DNA of 64,000 bases, from contig JAIRBC010000007.1 in the NCBI GenBank assembly GCA_022008415.1, positions 62,001-126,000 of the forward strand. The letters are read 5' to 3'. Below are positions 34,848 to 43,119 of this stretch, piece after piece. The DNA comes from Cerina litoralis. GTDB lineage: Bacteria; Bacteroidota; Bacteroidia; Flavobacteriales; Flavobacteriaceae. Every line of letters begins with the position of its first letter. Position 1 is the stretch's first letter. The translations under genes were made by a program, and so were the position numbers. The notes beneath the pieces are model-generated. The model was not told the origin of the DNA. It saw only the letters and a list, made by a program, of their open reading frames with translations, and did no database searches.

Positions 34848-35357
34848 ATGGATACAGTTCAAACCAGATTTAAAACAAATAATTATAGTTCGCTTGTGAG
34901 GAATATAAAACAAGCTTACAAGAGGGTGGGTATTTGCCTTTTGTTTTTAACCCTTCTTGTGTTTACATCGTGCAACGACTCCGGTAACGATGCCAATGCC
35001 AAAAAGGATATTGCCGCGGCTGTGGAAACGCTGAACAATGCTTTGGTAGATCCAAACGAGGAGCTTTTAAAAAGCATCACTTTGCCCCAATTGACCTATT
35101 GTCACTCAAGTGGAGTGGTTCAAAACCAACACGAATTCATGGATCAGCTTCTTCACGGGGATTTCGATTTTATTTCGGTTAACACCTCCGACCAATCTAT
35201 CCATGTTTCGGGCGATACGGCCATTGTACGCCACATCATGTCTATAGAGGGCAACAATGCGGGGCAACCGGCCTCCGTTAGAATCGGGATAATGCTCGTT
35301 TATCAGAAACAGGGAGGCAATTGGCTGCTATTGGCCCGCCAAGCCTATAAATTGTGA
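34848..35357 (+). CDS. DUF4440 (NTF2/SnoaL-like) lipoprotein
   Basis: 169 residues. A lipoprotein signal with core GICLLFLTLLVFTSC places lipid Cys at residue 42. The mature domain (about 55-168) has the DUF4440 pattern: AAVETLNNALVDPNEELLKSIT, then LTYCHSSGVVQNQHEFMDQLL, then ISVNTSDQSIHVSGDTAIVRH and GNWLLLARQAYKL. NTF2-like folds form a cone-shaped pocket and serve as small-molecule binding proteins or minor catalysts. Lipidation places it on the periplasmic membrane face with the exported dehydratase and aldolase. It starts 52 bp after the aldolase gene and is likely co-transcribed. The function within the cluster is unknown. Confidence 0.82.
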   Translation: MDTVQTRFKTNNYSSLVRNIKQAYKRVGICLLFLTLLVFTSCNDSGNDANAKKDIAAAVETLNNALVDPNEELLKSITLPQLTYCHSSGVVQNQHEFMDQLLHGDFDFISVNTSDQSIHVSGDTAIVRHIMSIEGNNAGQPASVRIGIMLVYQKQGGNWLLLARQAYKL

Positions 35358-35448
35358 AAAAGGGCGCTTTGGTCCCATTTTATAAGGGCACCTAATAGAT
35401 TCGAAGTAAAACAACCTAAAATAATTCAACCAATAAACTACAGTCATT

Positions 35449-36552
35449 TTGAAGAAAATAAATATTTACTCCCTTTCCCTAGGCCTTGCTGCCCTTTTGC
35501 TATTGATATCACTATATATGTTATTAACCGGCAATTTGGCACACGCGGGGATTATAATAATGGTCTTTTTTGCTGCGTTGGCATTTGGGTTTAGCGGTTT
35601 CGACTCACTAAATAGTTATGTGTTTACCTCCATGATATTTGCAGGGGTCACCGTGGCCCTATATTATCCACAATACTTTCTCTTTGTTGGCAGTTTTAAA
35701 CTGACCGGGCTAATAATTCCCCTTATTCAGATAATCATGTTCGGAATGGGAACGGCCATGAGCCTAAAGGATTTTGCAACGGTTATTAAATCCCCTAAGG
35801 GGGTATTGGTCGGGGTTACTGCGCAATTGGGAATCATGCCCATTTTAGGCTTTGCCTTGGCCAAATGGAGCAATTTTCCACCGGAGATTGCCGCGGGAAT
35901 CGTTTTGATCGGCTGTTCCCCCAGTGGAGTGGCTTCCAATGTAATGGCGTATTTGGCAAAGGCCAATTTGGCCCTCTCCATTACCATTACCTCCATAGCT
36001 ACGCTAATCGCCCCTTTTGTGACCCCCTTACTGATGAAATTACTAGCCGGGGAATTTGTGGAAATCGATGTGTTGGCCATGATGTGGAGTATCGTAAAAA
36101 TGATCATCTTGCCTATCGGAGCCGGCTTGCTTTTCAACAAGCTGGTAGGTGGCAAGTCCAAATGGATGTCCAAGGCCCTACCGATCACCTCAATGTTGGC
36201 CATTGGAATCATCATCGTTATTATCACCGCAGCAGGCAGGGACAGTCTTTTGGACATAGGGGGACTATTGATGCTCTTGGTACTAATACACAACGTATTT
36301 GGTTATTTATTGGGTTACTGGTATGCCCGCCTTGTAAAGTTGTCAGAACGGGATTGTCGGACAATCGCCTTGGAAGTGGGGATGCAAAATGGTGGGTTGG
36401 CCTCGGGAATAGCAAATTCCCTGGGAAAGATAGCCACCATGGGCCTCGCCCCTGCCGTCTTTGGCCCCCTGATGAACATTACAGGGTCTATCCTGGCCTC
36501 CTATTGGCATAAAAGGATTCCCAAGGAAGATGAAATGACAGCAGAAGGGTAG
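35449..36552 (+). CDS. BASS-family (bile acid:sodium symporter) organic anion transporter
   Basis: 367 residues starting at a TTG (MKKINIYSLSLGLAALLLL), which gives the natural N-terminal helix; no in-frame ATG is nearby. About ten to eleven membrane helices. BASS signatures are IIMFGMGTAMSLKDF, GCSPSGVASNVMAYLAKAN (core crossing motif) and ALEVGMQNGGLASGIAN. Relatives import organic anions such as pyruvate, pantothenate and bile acids with Na+. It is last of the dehydratase-aldolase-DUF4440 cluster, 91 bp after the lipoprotein gene. Since the enzymes appear exported, it probably imports their keto-acid product (inference). An extra N-terminal helical pair precedes the conserved core. Confidence 0.9.
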   Translation: MKKINIYSLSLGLAALLLLISLYMLLTGNLAHAGIIIMVFFAALAFGFSGFDSLNSYVFTSMIFAGVTVALYYPQYFLFVGSFKLTGLIIPLIQIIMFGMGTAMSLKDFATVIKSPKGVLVGVTAQLGIMPILGFALAKWSNFPPEIAAGIVLIGCSPSGVASNVMAYLAKANLALSITITSIATLIAPFVTPLLMKLLAGEFVEIDVLAMMWSIVKMIILPIGAGLLFNKLVGGKSKWMSKALPITSMLAIGIIIVIITAAGRDSLLDIGGLLMLLVLIHNVFGYLLGYWYARLVKLSERDCRTIALEVGMQNGGLASGIANSLGKIATMGLAPAVFGPLMNITGSILASYWHKRIPKEDEMTAEG

Positions 36553-36808
36553 CGTTGGGAGAGATAGCGGGCCATGATGTTATTGCAAAACCCGGGGGTT
36601 TATCAACTTTTCATCAGGATTTCCATTGGAGGACCGGAGAAGACATCGAAAGGGATCATAATCAAACTTCCTAGGATATTCAGCTCTGTATAGCAGATAA
36701 AAAATCTTTTGAGACCTGGCTTAGGCGGAAAATACGGTTCTGTTATAGGTGTTAATTTGCTCCTATTTTTAAGGAGTTTTCCGTTCAGAACTATATACCC
36801 AATTAACT

Positions 36809-37324
36809 ATGAATAATCATGGTGTTAATTTAAGATCGCTTAGACCCTCCGACAAAATCCAGATGGCCAGGCTCGCCAACAATAAAAGAATATGGGATAA
36901 TGTAAGGGACGGTTTTGGCCATCCCTATACCGAAAATAATGCGGAAGAATTCATACAACGGCAAGCCAAGAGCGATACAGAGGAGGTTTTTGCCATTGAA
37001 AGCAATGGCGAACTCTGCGGCCTTGTCGGTTTAATACTTCAAAGGGACGTATACCGAAAATCGGCAGTAATCGGGTATTGGGTAGGCGAACCTTTTTGGG
37101 GCAAGGGTATTGCGACGGCAGCAGTCGGTAAAATTGTCCGGGTTGCATTCGAGGACCTTAAGCTGGTCCGTATCTATGCAGGTGCTTTCGAATACAATAC
37201 GGGTTCCATGAGAGTGCTCGAAAAGAACGGATTTCTCAATGAGGGCATCGCAAAAAAGGCAGTTTTCAAGAACGGTAAATTTTGGGACGAGCATAGATAT
37301 GCATTGGTAACAGACGCCTTATGA
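36809..37324 (+). CDS. GNAT-family N-acetyltransferase (RimJ/RimL-like)
   Basis: 171 residues, soluble. GNAT features are an N-terminal LRSLRPSDKIQMARLANN, the central strands IGYWVGEPFWGKGIATAAVG containing the acetyl-CoA P-loop pattern (about 91-110), and YNTGSMRVLEKNGFLNEGI typical of the RimJ/RimL branch. It would transfer an acetyl group to a protein N-terminus or small-molecule amine; the acceptor is unknown. Its stop overlaps the start of the next gene (ATGA), so the two are translationally coupled. It begins a short operon of two. No signal peptide. Confidence 0.92.
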   Translation: MNNHGVNLRSLRPSDKIQMARLANNKRIWDNVRDGFGHPYTENNAEEFIQRQAKSDTEEVFAIESNGELCGLVGLILQRDVYRKSAVIGYWVGEPFWGKGIATAAVGKIVRVAFEDLKLVRIYAGAFEYNTGSMRVLEKNGFLNEGIAKKAVFKNGKFWDEHRYALVTDAL

Positions 37325-37854
37325 AGAAAATCATCTACTACGTGGCCACTTCGGTCGACGGCTTTATTTCTGGCCCCGACGAAGATATTAGTGGATTTAT
37401 GGCCACAGGGGATGGTGTGGCCCGGTATTTGGCCGACTTAAAGAATTTCAAGACCGTAATCATGGGCCGTAAAACCTATGAGTTTGGCTATAATTACGGG
37501 CTAAAACCGGGCCAACCTGCTTACCCCCACATGCGACATTATATATTTTCCAAAACATTGAGATTTGAAGATCGGAGCCCTCAGATTACTATTTGCGGGA
37601 TGGATATTGAAATCATTAAAGACCTGAAAAAGAAATCGAAAACCGACATTTACCTCTGTGGTGGCGGTCAGTTCGCCGGTTGGCTTCTGGAAAATGAAAT
37701 GATCGATGTTTTAAAGATAAAACTCAACCCTTTGATACTGGGCGATGGTATCCGAATTTTTGGGGCATCGTCCAAGCCATTCCAATTGAGATTAATGGAA
37801 AGCGAGATGTTTGACGATGGGCTTTCCATTATAACGTATCGAATCCAATATTAA
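37321..37854 (+). CDS. Dihydrofolate reductase-like protein (RibD C-terminal/YyaP type)
   Basis: 177 residues of the DHFR-like fold shared with the RibD C-terminal domain: MKKIIYYVATSVDGFISGPD, then TVIMGRKTYEFGYNYGLKPG (the GRKTY NADPH motif near 49-53), then IYLCGGGQFAGWLLENEMID and INPLILGDGIRIF-like NPLILGDG. Proteins of this YyaP/YwjB group are presumed reductases of unknown substrate, distinct from true folate DHFR and from riboflavin-operon RibD. The ATG overlaps the GNAT stop by 4 bp. No riboflavin genes are nearby. Family assignment is good; substrate is unknown. Confidence 0.88.
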   Translation: MKKIIYYVATSVDGFISGPDEDISGFMATGDGVARYLADLKNFKTVIMGRKTYEFGYNYGLKPGQPAYPHMRHYIFSKTLRFEDRSPQITICGMDIEIIKDLKKKSKTDIYLCGGGQFAGWLLENEMIDVLKIKLNPLILGDGIRIFGASSKPFQLRLMESEMFDDGLSIITYRIQY

Positions 37855-38364
37855 GGATTATTATAGAGTATCGTACTTCCACTTTTTTTATTTTTTGCAG
37901 GCTTTCCTGATCCATTACGTCCCATTTTTATGTTTTGTGGCGTAAAAATAGGGGCAAAAACTGCAGAAATACCTAATTTATAGGACGTATAAAATTTGCT
38001 AATTTCCCATGCGAGGGACCAATTCGAGACGAGTTCAATGTAAGGCTAGAAAACTGTTCACCCGTTAGCCAAGACCGACAACTTCGGCCCTCTTTTTCCC
38101 TGGCCCTAAAGCCCGCCGGACCACATTCGGGCAAGGGTAAGGGGACCAAAATCGCCTTGGCTCCCCTTAGGGCTAGGGCAAAACATGGGGATTTCGGATT
38201 TTGGGCGAACAGTTACGAGGTCAGATACGAAAAGGGTATATGCCTATAAATAAAGGGGTATTGGCTCTGGCGAAAACAGGTAATTCCCCCTTTATATTTA
38301 TCGCCCGTTTTCCGATATTTGAGAATAAAAGAGCCCCAGATATTAATCCTTAAAAAACAGGGTT
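37855..38364 (+). other. Intergenic region containing a nested inverted-repeat element
   Basis: No confident gene. The region is dominated by the structured segment at 38052-38214. A 47-codon open stretch (38110-38253, reading MGISDFGRTVTRSDTKRVY near its end) overlaps the structure but has no start signal and may be incidental. Confidence 0.45.
38052..38214 (+). repeat. Nested inverted repeat able to form a three-way junction (structured RNA or MITE-like element)
   Basis: Terminal arms are AACTGTTCACCC (38052-38063) and GGGCGAACAGTT (38203-38214), 11 of 12 complementary. Inside, CCCTGGCCCTAA (38098-38109) pairs with TTAGGGCTAGGG (38167-38178) over 12 bp with one G-U pair. Between these are two further stems: GCCCG (38111-38115) with CGGGC (38128-38132), and GGGGACCAA (38141-38149) with TTGGCTCCCC (38157-38166), with one bulged base. 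The arrangement is a three-way junction. All pairings are seen in sequence; folding in vivo or mobility is inference. Confidence 0.55.
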
Positions 38365-38886
38365 ATGAAAATAGCGGTAATTTGTGTAATAATGTTGGGT
38401 ATGACAAATTTGGTGCATGCACAATATGCAAACATGGAAAGCGATACCATAACATTGTCGGAGGTAGAGGTTACCCCGTTAAATTTTGACTATAGGGACA
38501 AAGTAGCATTAAAAAACCAGTCGGATCACGTTGCTGTACTGGAAAGGAAAGTCTCGCGGTTCGATATTAGGGAATCGTTTTTTTACGATAAATATTCTAA
38601 GATTTTCAAGGTTGATTTTATATCGAAACACGGTGAGATTTCGGCTACCTATAACAGGGAAGGGAAAATCCTGAAAACTGATGAACGGTTCGAAAAAATT
38701 GTTTTTCCCCCAATAATACAGAACAAGATCGATGAAGAATATCCCAATTGGGCCGTTCACAAGGATTCCTATTCGGTTACTTATCATCACGAGAATGGCG
38801 TAAAACAAATGTACCGTGCCCAACTCCGAAAGAACGGCAGGCGCGTAAATGTAAAATATGGCCCTTCAGGTGAAAAATTGGAGTAA
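38365..38886 (+). CDS. Secreted PepSY-like protein of unknown function
   Basis: 173 residues with a Sec signal peptide (MKIAVICVIMLGMTNLVHAQ). The mature protein starts with the segment DTITLSEVEVTPLNFDYRDKV, seen in a common flavobacterial secreted family. It then has two PepSY-like halves: YSKIFKVDFISKHGEISATYNREGKIL, and QNKIDEEYPNWAVHKDSYSV followed by VKQMYRAQLRKNGRRVNVKY. Such beta-lactamase-inhibitor-like folds are periplasmic and of unknown role. It stands alone between the structured intergenic element and queG. No catalytic motif is visible. Confidence 0.75.
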   Translation: MKIAVICVIMLGMTNLVHAQYANMESDTITLSEVEVTPLNFDYRDKVALKNQSDHVAVLERKVSRFDIRESFFYDKYSKIFKVDFISKHGEISATYNREGKILKTDERFEKIVFPPIIQNKIDEEYPNWAVHKDSYSVTYHHENGVKQMYRAQLRKNGRRVNVKYGPSGEKLE

Positions 38887-39000
38887 CCCAAACCCAAAAT
38901 AGGCATTTATTAAAAAACAGGAATCTAGCTCAAAATGGATTTGTAACTTAGCCATTGATTCCCGACCTTGTCAATGTAATTGTTTGGGACAGGGAATACA

Positions 39001-39921
39001 ATGGCTACAAGGGAACTTCATACCAAATTGATCAAATCCGAGGCGAGTCGCCTCGGATTTTTGTCATGTGGCATATCCAGGGCTGAGTTTTTGGAAGAAG
39101 AGGCCCCAAGATTGGAACGCTATCTCAATCAAGGCATGCACGGGGAGATGGGGTACATGGAAAATTATTTTGACAAGCGATTAGATCCAACAAAATTGGT
39201 GGAAGGGTCCAAGTCGGTCATCTCCTTATTGTTCAATTATTATCCAGAAGAAAAGCAAATTGAAAACACCTATAAGGTATCTAAATACGCGTATGGGCAA
39301 GATTATCACCATGTCATAAAATCAAAATTAAGGGCACTTCAGGAGTTTATTTCGGAGGAGATCGGAGAGATCAACGGTAGGGCTTTTGTAGATTCCGCTC
39401 CGGTTTTGGATAAGGCTTGGGCTGCCAAAAGTGGACTCGGCTGGATAGGCAAGCATACCCTATTGCTCTCCCAACAAGTGGGATCCTTTTATTTTGTTGC
39501 CGAATTGATCGTGGATCTGGAACTGGAATACGATTCTCCCGTAACAGACCACTGCGGGTCATGTACCGCTTGTATCGATGCCTGCCCTACACAAGCCATT
39601 GTAGCGGATAGGGTAGTAGACGGTAGTAAGTGTATCTCCTATTTTACGATAGAACTAAAAAATGAGATCCCGATGGAATTCCATGGAAAGTTTGACGATT
39701 GGATGTTCGGGTGTGATATTTGCCAGGATGTATGCCCGTGGAACCGCTTCTCCAAGCCCCATAGTGAGCCATTGTTCGATCCCCATCCGGACCTCCTTTC
39801 CATGACCAAAAAAGATTGGGAAGAAATAACCGAAGATGTCTTTAGAAAAGTGTTCCAAAAATCTGCCGTAAAGCGCACTAAGTTTTCCGGCCTAAAACGC
39901 AATATTGAGTTCTTGAAGTGA
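39001..39921 (+). CDS. queG: Epoxyqueuosine reductase QueG
   Basis: 306 residues from the ATG at 39001; an in-frame TTG seven codons upstream is less likely. QueG is the cobalamin-dependent iron-sulfur enzyme that reduces epoxyqueuosine to queuosine in tRNA. Motifs are [18 protein letters not shown] (substrate/cobalamin side), [21 protein letters not shown], and two [4Fe-4S] sets, [12 protein letters not shown] near 184-195 and [11 protein letters not shown] near 237-247. The C-terminus ends after the FeS domain ([12 protein letters not shown]), the short form without HEAT repeats. It is monocistronic; other queuosine genes are not in the window. Confidence 0.95.
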   Translation: MATRELHTKLIKSEASRLGFLSCGISRAEFLEEEAPRLERYLNQGMHGEMGYMENYFDKRLDPTKLVEGSKSVISLLFNYYPEEKQIENTYKVSKYAYGQDYHHVIKSKLRALQEFISEEIGEINGRAFVDSAPVLDKAWAAKSGLGWIGKHTLLLSQQVGSFYFVAELIVDLELEYDSPVTDHCGSCTACIDACPTQAIVADRVVDGSKCISYFTIELKNEIPMEFHGKFDDWMFGCDICQDVCPWNRFSKPHSEPLFDPHPDLLSMTKKDWEEITEDVFRKVFQKSAVKRTKFSGLKRNIEFLK

Positions 39922-40101
39922 TTTGTAAAATAGTGGGCAGAGTTCAGAAGCCAGCAAGCAGTATCCCGTTGGCGGTAAAAAGTATTCCTTCGGTAGTAAC
40001 TAAGGGCTATAAAATGAAACAGGTCGAAAATTTTTAAATTTTAATCTTGAACCTGTACTTGAACTTGTACTTGTTTTTCGCCATTATCCCAAGAATACCC
40101 T

Positions 40102-40109
40102 TAAATTTG
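40102..40109 (+). promoter_or_regulatory. Promoter -7 box of maeB
   Basis: TAAATTTG matches TAnnTTTG and ends 21 nt before the maeB ATG at 40131. The nearest upstream TTG (40071) is farther than usual. A CTTGAAC/CTTGTAC word repeat (40046-40073) lies just upstream. Confidence 0.45.
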
Positions 40110-40130
40110 TGTTATAGGAAATCGATCGAA

Positions 40131-42437
40131 ATGAGCAAACAAAAACAAAGACAAAGACGGGAGGCGTTGGTCTATCACGCTAAACCACAGCCCGGCAAGA
40201 TTAAAGTTGTGCCCACAAAGCCCTACTCGACCCAACGGGATCTAGGGTTGGCCTATTCCCCCGGGGTCGCGGAACCTTGTCTGGAAATCAAGAAGAACAA
40301 GGAAAATGTCTATAAATATACGGCAAAGGGTAACCTGGTGGCCATCATTTCCAATGGGACCGCGGTTTTAGGACTCGGTGATATTGGTCCGGAGGCCTCC
40401 AAACCGGTAATGGAGGGCAAGAGCCTCTTGTTCAAGATATTCGCCGATATAGACGGCATAGACATCGAGTTGGATACCAAGGACGTGGACAAGTTTGTGG
40501 AGACGGTAAAGATTATAGCTCCTACCTTTGGTGGAATTAATTTGGAAGACATCAAGGCCCCTGAGGCCTTTGAGATTGAAAGAAGGCTCAAGGAGGAACT
40601 GGACATTCCGGTAATGCACGACGACCAGCACGGAACGGCTATCATTTCGGCTGCAGCGCTTCTGAACGCCTTGGTGTTGGCCAAGAAAAAGATAGAAAAG
40701 ATCAAGATCGTAGTCAGTGGTGCGGGAGCCGCAGCGGTTTCCTGCACTCGTCTTTACAAGGCTTTTGGCGCAAATCCGGAAAATATCGTGATGCTCGATA
40801 GCAAGGGCGTTATCCGCAGGGACGCTGAAAACCTATCTAAAGAGAAGCTGGAGTTTGCCACGGAACGTAAGATAAATACTTTGGAAGAGGCCATAAATGG
40901 AGCCGATGTGTTCATAGGGCTTTCCATCGCCAATATTGTTACCCCTAAAATGTTGGAATCCATGGCCAAGAACCCCATCGTTTTTGCCATGGCGAACCCA
41001 GACCCAGAGGTAGAATACGAGTTGGCGATCGCGACACGGAAGGATATTATCATGGCCACAGGACGTTCCGATCATCCAAATCAGGTTAATAATGTACTGG
41101 GGTTCCCATTTATTTTTAGGGGAGCCTTGGATGTGAGGGCCACCAAAATAAACGAGGCAATGAAGATGGCTGCGGTGAAGGCCTTGGCCTCCCTGGCCAA
41201 GGAGCCTGTCCCGGAACAGGTGAACATCGCCTATAAGGAGACCCGCCTTTCCTTCGGCAAGGACTACATCATTCCAAAGCCCTTTGATCCCCGCCTTATT
41301 GCAGAAATCCCTCCTGCAGTGGCAAAGGCGGCTATGGAGAGCGGGGTTGCCAATTCCCCGATCGTGGATTGGGACAAGTATAGGGAAGAGTTGTTGCAAC
41401 GATCTGGGAATGATAATAAGTTGGTCCGTCTGTTGCTCAATAGGGCCAAAATGGACCCCAAAAGGGTCGTATTTGCCGAAGCGGATCAATTAGACGTGCT
41501 TAAGGCTGCCCAGATAGTGCACGACGAGGGCATAGCCGAGCCAATTCTCTTGGGAAATAGAAGAACTATTACCGAATTGAAGAAGGAGCTGGAGTTTGAT
41601 GCCGATATTACGATCATCGATCCAAAGACCGAGGCTTCCAAAGAGCAAAGAGATCGATATGCCATTAAATTTTGGGAAGCGAGAAAACGGAGCGGGATCA
41701 GCTTATACGGTGCAGGCAATAAAATGAGGGAACGAAACTATTTTGGGGCCATGATGGTTTTGGAAGGGGATGCCGACGGGATGATTTCTGGCTATTCCCG
41801 GGCGTATCCCACCGTGGTAAAGCCGATTTTGGAAACCATTGGAAGGGCCTCCAAAGTAAAAAAGGTGGCAACGGTAAACATAATGATCACGGAAAGAGGT
41901 CCGCTTTTCCTAGCGGATACCTCCATCAACATAGACCCCACTGCGGAGGATATCGCAGAGATAGCCCAAATGACCGCCAATACTGCCTCCCGCTTTGGTT
42001 TTGAGCCCGTAATGGCGCTACTGTCCTATGCCAATTTTGGGTCATCTTCCCATCCCCACGCCACTAAGGTGCGGGAAGCCGCGGGAATCTTGCATGCCAA
42101 AAATCCCGATCTAGCGATAGATGGGGAAATTCAAACAGATTTTGCCCTGAACAAGGAACTGCACCAAAACCAGTTTCCTTTTTCTAAAATAGCCGGGAAA
42201 AAAGTGAATGCCTTGATATTCCCAAATTTGGAATCGGCAAACATTACTTACAAATTATTGAAGGAGCTCAACAAGGCAGACTCAATAGGTCCCATTCTGA
42301 TGGGATTGCGAAAACCGGTACATATTCTCCAATTGGGTGCCAGCGTGGACGAGATGGTGAATATGACCGCGGTGATAGTGATAGACGCCCAAGAGCGCGA
42401 GATGAGAAAAAAGGCAAGCTCGGCAAAAGCCCCATAG
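40131..42437 (+). CDS. maeB: NADP-dependent malic enzyme with phosphotransacetylase-like C-terminal domain
   Basis: 768 residues from the ATG at 40131. The frame is open 28 codons further upstream, but MSKQKQRQRREALVYHAKPQPGKI is the family start. Residues 1 to about 430 are malic enzyme (YSTQRDLGLAYSPGVAEPC, VMHDDQHGTAIISAAALLNAL, and the NAD(P) fold IVVSGAGAAAVSC). Residues about 440-760 are a phosphate acetyltransferase-like domain (RVVFAEADQLDVLKAAQIVHDEG, then GMISGYSRAYPTVVKPILE), which in MaeB enzymes is regulatory and senses acetyl-CoA. It decarboxylates malate to pyruvate and yields NADPH. ruvA follows 95 bp later. Confidence 0.96.
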   Translation: MSKQKQRQRREALVYHAKPQPGKIKVVPTKPYSTQRDLGLAYSPGVAEPCLEIKKNKENVYKYTAKGNLVAIISNGTAVLGLGDIGPEASKPVMEGKSLLFKIFADIDGIDIELDTKDVDKFVETVKIIAPTFGGINLEDIKAPEAFEIERRLKEELDIPVMHDDQHGTAIISAAALLNALVLAKKKIEKIKIVVSGAGAAAVSCTRLYKAFGANPENIVMLDSKGVIRRDAENLSKEKLEFATERKINTLEEAINGADVFIGLSIANIVTPKMLESMAKNPIVFAMANPDPEVEYELAIATRKDIIMATGRSDHPNQVNNVLGFPFIFRGALDVRATKINEAMKMAAVKALASLAKEPVPEQVNIAYKETRLSFGKDYIIPKPFDPRLIAEIPPAVAKAAMESGVANSPIVDWDKYREELLQRSGNDNKLVRLLLNRAKMDPKRVVFAEADQLDVLKAAQIVHDEGIAEPILLGNRRTITELKKELEFDADITIIDPKTEASKEQRDRYAIKFWEARKRSGISLYGAGNKMRERNYFGAMMVLEGDADGMISGYSRAYPTVVKPILETIGRASKVKKVATVNIMITERGPLFLADTSINIDPTAEDIAEIAQMTANTASRFGFEPVMALLSYANFGSSSHPHATKVREAAGILHAKNPDLAIDGEIQTDFALNKELHQNQFPFSKIAGKKVNALIFPNLESANITYKLLKELNKADSIGPILMGLRKPVHILQLGASVDEMVNMTAVIVIDAQEREMRKKASSAKAP

Positions 42438-42532
42438 CCTCCCAAAAGGAGGAAGCTAAAGAAGGAAAAATAAGGGCCATTATACCAACTTGAAACCAGG
42501 GACAACAGAAGCAATAAACCCCCAAACAATCC

Positions 42533-43114
42533 ATGATAAACCATCTCAAAGGAAAATTAGTCGAAAAAAATCCTACCCATGTGGTCATAGAATGTGGGGG
42601 AGTAGGTTATTTTGTGAACATTTCTCTCCATACTTTCTCCCAATTGCCCGAAGGAGAGAGTATTCAAATATTTACCCATCTTCAGATAAAGGAGGACTCC
42701 CATACCCTGTTTGGATTTTCAACTACCTCGGAACGGGAGATATTCCGACTGCTCCTGTCGGTCTCCGGTATAGGTTCCAGTACGGCAAGAACCATGCTGT
42801 CCTCCCTTGCTCCGGCCCAGGTCAGGGATGCAATTGCCAATGGCGATGTTGCCACCATTCAAGGGGTCAAGGGCATCGGTGCAAAGACCGCTCAGCGTGT
42901 TATATTGGACCTAAGGGACAAAATTCTGAAAGTCTACGATATTGATGAAGTTTCCCTTTCATCGAACAATACAAATAAGGATGAAGCGTTATCTGCTTTA
43001 GAGGTTCTTGGTTTTGTCCGAAAACAAGCAGAAAAGGCAGTGGACAAGGTTTTAAGCCAAGATCCATCATTGAGCGTGGAGAACATTATAAAACTTGCGC
43101 TTAAAAATTTGTAA
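42533..43114 (+). CDS. ruvA: Holliday junction branch migration protein RuvA
   Basis: 193 residues, standard RuvA length. An N-terminal OB-fold (MINHLKGKLVEKNPTHVVIECGGVGYFVNIS), a middle domain with two helix-hairpin-helix motifs (SVSGIGSSTARTMLS and VKGIGAKTAQRVILDL), and a C-terminal RuvB-interacting domain (KDEALSALEVLGFVRKQAEKAV). It binds four-way junctions as a tetramer and loads RuvB. It is 5 bp from sprA, the conserved flavobacterial arrangement, so recombination and gliding/secretion genes share a transcript. Nothing unusual. Confidence 0.97.
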   Translation: MINHLKGKLVEKNPTHVVIECGGVGYFVNISLHTFSQLPEGESIQIFTHLQIKEDSHTLFGFSTTSEREIFRLLLSVSGIGSSTARTMLSSLAPAQVRDAIANGDVATIQGVKGIGAKTAQRVILDLRDKILKVYDIDEVSLSSNNTNKDEALSALEVLGFVRKQAEKAVDKVLSQDPSLSVENIIKLALKNL

Positions 43115-43119
43115 CAAGT

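Noticed and set aside
36587-36595. AAACCCGGGGGTTT-like palindrome after the BASS gene as a terminator
   Set aside because: The loop would be only two bases and there is no T-run, so it is unlikely to form a terminator.
40047-40130. N-terminal extension of the malic enzyme
   Set aside because: It is read from repeated CTTGAAC/CTTGTAC words and spans the TAnnTTTG promoter box; the ATG at 40131 matches the family start.
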